DNA from: Cryptomeria japonica
Taxonomy: Eukaryota; Streptophyta; Pinopsida; Cupressales; Cupressaceae
DNA length: 64,000 nucleotides
Reading direction: 5' to 3'
NCBI RefSeq assembly: GCF_030272615.1
Contig: NC_081412.1
Span: forward strand, 697,248,156 to 697,312,155
A program made the translations under genes and the position numbers. The notes under the pieces were generated by a model. The model searched no databases and had not been told where the DNA came from. It saw only the letters and a program-made list of their open reading frames with translations. Shown here in pieces: positions 58,513 to 64,000 of the stretch; within the stretch, counting starts at the first letter, position 1, and every line of letters begins with the position of its first letter.

Positions 58513-59700
58513 TTAAGGCATAATCTTTTGAGTGTAGGACAATTAGTGGATAAGGGATTTCAGTTACAGTTCAAGGATGGAAAATGCAAGATTATCAACA
58601 AATCTAGTTTGAAATTGCATTCGGTACATAGACTAAAGGTAATATGTTTCATTTTAACTTCGGTGAGAAGACATGTTTGATTGCACAAATTCATGAGAGT
58701 TGGTTATGGCATAAGAGGTTGTGTCATGTGAATTTTGGTTGCATTGTGAAGATTAGTTCTACTAAGGCAGTTAGAGATAAACCTAAGATTGTAAAGCCCT
58801 ATAATCTGGTATGTAAGGAATGTCAAATGGGAAAGCAAGTCAACATTTCTTTTAAGAGTATACAAGACTAATGATGTTCTTGATCTTATTCATATGTGGT
58901 GCTAGAATCCAAAATTTTAAGGGTGATAGATATTTCATGCTAATCATTGATGATTATTCTAGAATGATGTGGGTTACTTTTCTAAGGGAGAAGTCTGAAG
59001 CATTTGCAAAGTTTAAAATCTTTAAAGCTAAAGTTGAGATAGAGACAAGATTGAAGATTAAATGCTTAAGGTCATATCAGGGTGGAGAATTCACATCCGG
59101 TGAATTTAACAATTATTGTGAGAAGAATGGGATAAGGAGACAGTTGTTTGCACCTCAGACACCTCAGCAGAATGGAGTTGTGAAAAGAAAGAACATAACT
59201 ATCTTGGATGTAGCTAGAACCATGATGATGAAAGCTAATCTGCCTCATATCTACCAGAAAGAAGTTGTAAGCACGATGGTATACACATTCAACAAAGTTC
59301 ATATCAAAGGAGATACCACTAAGACACCTTAGGAGTTATGGTTTGGTTATACACCAACAGTTAAGTATTTCAGAACCTTTGGTAGTAAATGCTATATCAA
59401 AAGAGATGATTCCATTGGAAAGTTTGATCCTAGATGTGATGAAGGAATATTTCTTGGTTATTATAATGAAAGAAAAGCATATAGATGTTATAACAAAAGA
59501 TTGCAGAGAATTGCGAAGAGCACAAATGTCAAAGTGGATGAGCAAAATAGAAGTCAAATTAGAACTTATGAGAGAGAACCGGTAGTGGAAATGATCATAA
59601 CTAAACCGATAGAACCTATATCGGAACCAAATGTTGAACCAGTTACTCTGAAAATATCAGAAAATTCAAAAGTAACTGAAGATCAAGACAAAGGAACATA
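58513..59700 (+). pseudogene. J integrase, all three catalytic residues altered
   Basis: After K, frame changes occur near 58630 and 58865. Zinc part: SWLWHKRLCHVNF...CKECQMGK. Core: the first catalytic region is broken (DLIHMWC then stop instead of a DL(C/S)GP motif). The second reads LRSYQGGEF where RSDNGGEF is expected. The third reads QQNGVVKRKNITI where the Glu of VVERK is expected. The C-terminal part has WFGYTPTVKYFRTFGSKCYI and IFLGYYNERKAYRCYN. Integration by this copy is impossible. Confidence 0.87.
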
Positions 59701-60847
59701 AAATCTAAAGACTCCTAGGTATGTAAGGTTGAATCATTCTGAAGATCAGATCATTGGAGATAAAAGAAAATGAGTGATGACAAGAAGAAGGTTGGCAACT
59801 GATGAGGTATGTTTTATTTCTCAAGTTGAACCGACATCAGTAATCGAAGCTTGTAAAGATGAATATTGGATGAAAGCTTTGGAACAAGAATTAGATCAGA
59901 TAGAAAAGAATAACACATGGAATTTAGTTCCCTGACCTATAAATAAGAATGTTATTGGAAGTGAATGGGTTTTCAGGAATAAATTGAATGAGGATGGACA
60001 AGTTGTGAGGAATAAAGCTAGATTGGTTTGTAAAGCATATTCTCAGAAGGAAGGAATTGATTATGATGAAACTTTTGCATCGGTAGCTAGGATTGAAGCT
60101 GTGAGATTATTTATTGCTTATGTTGCTCATAAGAATTACAAGGTTTATAAGATGGAACTTAAGTATTCATTTCTGAATGGAGATCTTGAAGAGGAATTTT
60201 ATATTGATCAACCTGATGGATTTTCACTTTCAGATGACAAAAACATGGTTTGTAGGTTAAGGAAAGCTTTATATGGATTGAAACAAGCCCCTAGAGATTG
60301 CTATGCAAGATTGGATAAATATCTTTTGAATCCTGATTTCACTAAAGGTAATGTTGATAGTAATTTATTTTATAAGATCACTGATGATGACATATTGATT
60401 ATTGAGGTCATTGTTGATGATATCATTTTTGGAGGTGAAGATAAGTTGTGTATGGAATTCTCTAACAATATGAAGAATGAATTTGAGATGTCTATGATTG
60501 GGGAGATGAGATTTTTCTTAGGTTTGCAGATTACTCAAACTCATAAAGGTATTTTCATCTATCAAACTAAGTATGCTAGAGAGTTGTGGAAGAAATTTGG
60601 TATGGAAAATTATAAACCGATTAGTACTCCTATGGTTACAAGTGAGAAATTGACAAAGAAAGATGCGTCTACATTGGTAAATCCTACTAGGTACAAATCT
60701 ATGATTGGTGGTTTGTTATATTTGACTCAGACTAGACCGGATATAATGAATGCAGTTTTTATTGTATCAAGATATCAGAGTGATCCTAGAGAAAATCATG
60801 AGAGTGCAGAGAAAAGGATTTTTCTGGTATTTGGAGGGAACAACTAA
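59701..60847 (+). pseudogene. J reverse transcriptase
   Basis: The N-terminal part (about 59820-59983) has WMKALEQELDQIEKNNTWNLVP, a TGA, then [14 protein letters not shown]. The core has [40 protein letters not shown] (Glu in the place of the first catalytic Asp), [14 protein letters not shown], and [10 protein letters not shown] for the usual YVDD box. It ends [16 protein letters not shown], then a frameshift near 60830 into RNase H. Family identity is certain; activity is not expected. Confidence 0.9.
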
Positions 60848-61364
60848 ATATGGTTTGTGGTATCCTAAAAGTGATGACTCTACATTATGTGCCTATATAG
60901 ATGCAGATTGGGTTGGAGATGTTGATGACCGAAAGAGCACATCTAGTGGAGCTTTCTTTCTTGGAAAGAAACTTGTTTCATGGATTAGCAAGAAGCAGTC
61001 ATGCACTTCTTTATTTACTGTTGAAGCTGAGTATCTTGTTGTTGCTACTAACTGTACACAAGTTCTATGGATGAAGAAAATGTTGAAGGATATAAAGGTG
61101 GATTGTAATGAACCAGAAGTTATTCACTGTGATAACTTTGATGCTATTGATATATCAAAGAATTTGGTATTTCATTCTAAGACAAAGCAAATATATATCA
61201 AGTATAAATTTTTGAAGGATAAGGTGGAAGCAAATGAGGTCAGACTGGTTTATGTGAACACTAAAGAGAAGATTGCAGACATTTTCAGTAAACCTTTGCC
61301 TAAAGAATCATTTGAATACTTCAGAGACAGGTTGGGGGTTTCTGCCCCTCTGATAGAGACTTGA
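60826..61364 (+). pseudogene. J RNase H
   Basis: The frame is one off the reverse transcriptase. YIDADWVGDVDDRKSTSSG (first Asp), SLFTVEAEYLVVA (Glu), VIHCDNFDAIDISKN (Asp), the tail KTKQIYIKYKFLKDK, and IADIFSKPLPKE...RLGV complete the Copia RNase H. All key acidic residues appear kept, unlike in its integrase. It ends at TGA 61362-61364. Confidence 0.9.
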
Positions 61365-61622
61365 GTGATGCTGATTGACATCAGTCTGCTATGCATTATT
61401 AGACTTATTACTCATTTCAGATTGATGTGGTGGTGCTACTACTTAGGGGGAGTAGTCAGATGCATGTTTCAGAGGATTTCTTATTTTTCTTTGATGTTTT
61501 ATGCCAAATATTTGGTATTGATGTCAAAAGGGGAGAGATATATGTAAAAAATAGAGCTTAACAAAATATCAATCAATAGGTAGTTTGGTTCAAAACTTCA
61601 TTGCTATATCATTTTGTGGGAT
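61365..61622. other. J 3' end with polypurine-like runs
   Basis: TTAGGGGGAGTAG (61443-61455) and AAAAGGGGAGAGA (61526-61538) are polypurine-tract-like, but no 3' LTR start follows before H2 at 61623. No gene. Confidence 0.55.
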
Positions 61623-62864
61623 TGTAAAGCGGAAAAATCGAACCCTAGTTGTTCTCCCCTCCCCAACTCCAAGGAGAGAGAAGGGGGAGTCACTAGGGTT
61701 GATGGTTTTCACTTAGGAGAAACTTTACATTCAAAAGAGGGGTTGAAACCCACAAGATCCAATCCCACGCAATGCAAGATTGGATTCTATATGAGTTTCA
61801 AGGGTTGTGATAGCAAGGATACCCTCTTTTGTAAAGAAATGTGGAAAGAATGATTGAACTAGGAATGCATGTAAAGTGGGAAAGATTTGCTTATAAATAG
61901 AGATAGGGATATAGGATGAAGCTGCAGACCTGGAATTAGCAGTAAAATGTCGAGACGGTGCTGTTCTGCAAATTTGAGCGAAAGTTGACGGGATGATGGC
62001 GCCCGGCGTGCACACGGTCCTCTGAAAAATCCGCGAAACGAAGGGGCATCTGTTCATCTCTGCACAAGGATTCCAAATCTTCAATTACAGCCGCGTACCT
62101 GCAACCTACACACAGAAAAGAGAGGACGATTGGGGGGTTAGGGATGAGGGGTTTGCCTTTAGGTCAAACCCCGGTTTTGGAATTAACCAAGAAATGAGAA
62201 TGCTGTAAATGTAAATGTTTGTAATGTAAACAAGTATTGATACCTTGTTGTAAGAATGTTTGTATTCTTACATGCGAAGGTGTAAATGTTGTTGTATGTT
62301 GTATGTTGTAAGTGATCTCTTCAATGGTTGAATCCTTGTCTTGAATGCAACACTTAGCCTTGAATGGAGACTTAGAATGATTAATTGCTTGAAGGAATGC
62401 TTGAATGCTTGAATGTTTGAGTATCGCTTCCGCCTTTTTTTTTCCCTCCTCCAAAATGGGAGAGGAAATGTAGTTTATATACTTGTCAATTAGGGTTGAA
62501 AGACTGATTTTCCCGACCTTAGGCCGACCAGGAAATATTATTTTCCAATTTGCAAACTTAAAGACCCGAAGCCCCAAAAGAGACCGGGCCCAAAACAGGG
62601 CCAGGGACCAGGGCGCTGGGCACCATGGTCCTTGGGGACCAGGGCGCTGGGCACCCTAGTCCTGAAGGACCAGGGTGCTGGGCGCCATGGTCCCACCTCC
62701 AGGGACAGCAGGGTGCAAGGAGGATCAGGCCAGGGTGCTGAAAAATGCATTTTTTGGTGTCATGAACAAGTTACGGGGTCTCCATTCAGGTTCAGTGTTG
62801 CGCCGCCATCGTGAAGACCCAAATGCGGTCGAAATTGCAAGTGTCGCAATTTTAGGACGCTACA
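61623..62864 (-). repeat. 3' LTR of H2 (1242 bp)
   Basis: TGTAAAGCGG to GGACGCTACA; very close to S. A TATA box lies at 62474-62481 (minus). It contains a 31-bp unit three times (starts 62605, 62636, 62667; GGACCAGGGCGCTGGGC type) where S has it once near 31265-31300. Confidence 0.9.
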
Positions 62865-62887
62865 TTTAGCCCCCACTTTAGCGGGAG
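62865..62887 (-). other. Polypurine tract of H2
   Basis: AAAGTGGGGGCTAAA on the minus strand directly precedes the LTR start TGTAGCGTCC. Confidence 0.7.
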
Positions 62888-63533
62888 TATAAGCGTACAC
62901 TCATACTGTCAGTAGTAAGGATCTTACGAATTTGATTGACAAAGTAAAAGGGAAGATCACGAGGGAGAACCATGACTGTTAGTAGTAAGGTTCCCTCACT
63001 ATGAGTCATGCAAGAAAGATATCAAAAATTTTCAAGGCAAAGCTAAATTTGTCAAGAAATTTTCAAGTATCTTGAAAAGATATGAATGGGATGTATGCCC
63101 CCCTACGTTAAAGCGATCGCACATGCCTCATCGGGGGTGATTGCTTTAAGGTAGTGATACATATAAGAGATGAGAAAGGAGCACGTTATCACAAGGATTT
63201 AGCCCCCAAGTGTGAGATAAGCCCAAGGATAATAGACACAAAACACAAAGCACAAGGTGACTTCGCTTTCCTCGGGGTTAGTATGCTGTATGATAATTCA
63301 TGTATATCATATGTATGTATGCATAATTGTTCTTCATTCCCCAATCAAGGAAGGTCACCTAGAAGAAGGGAACACATGTGTCTTTTGAGTCAACATGAGA
63401 GAGACCAAAAGAGATCTCAATGTTTTGCATCGTCCTCAAGTAGACAACATTAAGGACAACAAATAGAAGAATGGGAGTAACACATAGAAGGAGTGACAAA
63501 AGAGAGGAGGAGAGAGTCTGCTATGCTAATGAA
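62888..63533. other. H2 internal region without a recognisable gene
   Basis: It contains a repeated phrase 'ctgt(c/t)agtagtaagg' near 62908 and 62970. No supported ORF. Confidence 0.5.
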
Positions 63534-64000
63534 CTAGTCTAGCACGTCATCTACCCCCCGATCTTGCTGATCAATATTTCGGGAAGGTAGGAAACATGCT
63601 AGAGGAGGAACATCCAACACAGCAGATGGACCTATCACAAGATCCAAACAAGGGCTATGTTCATACCCCAAGCCACGGTGTTCTTGTCTAGGAGCTAGGA
63701 TAAGTGCTTTAGAAAATTCGTTAGATAGATGGTTATCAACATCAACATATTCATACTCACTATTAGAATGTACAGGAGTAGCATTTTCATCATGAATAAC
63801 ATTTTCATCTATATCATCATCAAGATTTATAAAAATAGGATCTTTAACTCGCACAGGATCAAGACCATCATGCATCTTATGTATAGGAGATTTCGGCTCA
63901 ATCGTCGGTTGAGGAGAAAATGGAATAATATTGGCTGAAGGTGTTTTTGGGGATTGCAAATTTTGAGAAGCAGCTGCCTGAGCTCTAAGACGACGCTTTC
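63534..64000 (-). CDS. Unrecognised acidic ORF of H2 (runs out of the window)
   Basis: The minus-strand frame is open from the window end to TAG at 63534 (141 codons from its first ATG at 63959, more upstream: RKRRLRAQAAASQNL precedes it). The protein is Asp/Pro-rich (INLDDDIDENVIHDENATP, EYEYVDVDNHL) with no known motif. The basic RKRRLR just upstream could be the end of a longer protein. Its place near the 3' LTR would fit the end of pol or an extra ORF. Its composition recalls the H1 ORF but I see no true alignment. Confidence 0.4.
   Translation of the reverse strand, partial: KRRLRAQAAASQNLQSPKTPSANIIPFSPQPTIEPKSPIHKMHDGLDPVRVKDPIFINLDDDIDENVIHDENATPVHSNSEYEYVDVDNHLSNEFSKALILAPRQEHRGLGYEHSPCLDLVIGPSAVLDVPPLACFLPSRNIDQQDRGVDDVLD

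Larger units (their letters stand above)
54276..61622 (+). mobile_element. Element J: Copia element with solo LTR K inside; 3' LTR not seen
   Basis: The 5' LTR (54276-55505), Met-type primer site, gag, protease, integrase, reverse transcriptase and RNase H are in Copia order on the plus strand. A purine-rich tract (61526-61538) follows the last ORF, but no TGTTAGAAA start of a 3' LTR appears before H2 begins at 61623. The 3' LTR may lie beyond H2 outside the window. J has at least four frame changes and several stops, and its catalytic residues are damaged, so it is dead. Confidence 0.85.
61623..64000 (-). mobile_element. Element H2: 3' end of a minus-strand element of the S/H1 LTR family
   Basis: The LTR (61623-62864) is followed inwards (rightwards) by a polypurine tract on the minus strand and by unique internal sequence to the window end. 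It is therefore the 3' part of an element whose 5' part lies outside. It is inserted in the 3' end of J (left flank GGGAT, 61618-61622). Only one ORF is visible. Confidence 0.8.

Noticed and set aside
62632-62869. GC-rich ORFs in the H2 LTR and similar ones at 31145-31476
   Set aside because: Frames of the LTR repeat family, overlapping a 31-bp tandem unit; no domain.

Overview
The window looks like intergenic DNA from a large plant nuclear genome. It is AT-rich, and nearly every interpretable stretch is a long-terminal-repeat (LTR) retrotransposon or a piece of one. I see no convincing host gene, tRNA, rRNA or CRISPR array. Heavy Copia and Gypsy nesting with solo LTRs fits a large-genome seed plant, possibly a gymnosperm; the species cannot be read from the sequence.

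Layout (letters are mine). 1-2793: 5' end of minus-strand element H1 (ORF, primer-binding site, LTR), inserted in a Copia gag remnant (I) that begins at 2794. 3557-4975: solo LTR L1 in what looks like I's own LTR. 7183-14768: complete plus-strand element A. 15063-54275: plus-strand Gypsy derivative E, opened by D at 18346-51786. D is a minus-strand chromovirus-type Gypsy. Its right LTR is split by element B (27722-48797, minus), and B contains solo LTR S (30261-31465), Copia F (33645-39084) and Gypsy G (40304 to about 48115). 54276-61622: plus-strand Copia J, holding solo LTR K (56901-58512). 61623-64000: 3' LTR and internal end of minus-strand element H2.

The nesting is four deep (E, then D, then B, then S/F/G). 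It is supported by 5-bp target-site duplications: ATGAA for A, CCTAA for D, GTGGC for B, ACAAC for S, TTAAG for K, CAAAT for L1, and an imperfect pair for F. For D, S, F and K, mentally removing the insert rejoins an interrupted reading frame in phase.

The most interesting content is a family of pol-less elements (A and B). Both have LTRs beginning TGTTG, an initiator-tRNA-Met-type primer site, a coiled-coil ORF1 with several zinc knuckles, a roughly 1,080-codon ORF2 of unknown function, and a 30-nt identical block at the polypurine tract. Neither carries protease, integrase or reverse transcriptase. Also notable are an apparently spliced antisense plant-mobile-domain gene inside G, G's open protease-to-integrase-tail ORF that skips reverse transcriptase, a two-turn periodic AATT array in E, and microhomology and filler-type deletion scars. 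Most coding remnants carry C-to-T type nonsense changes (CAG, CAA and CGA to stops), as expected of old methylated transposons.
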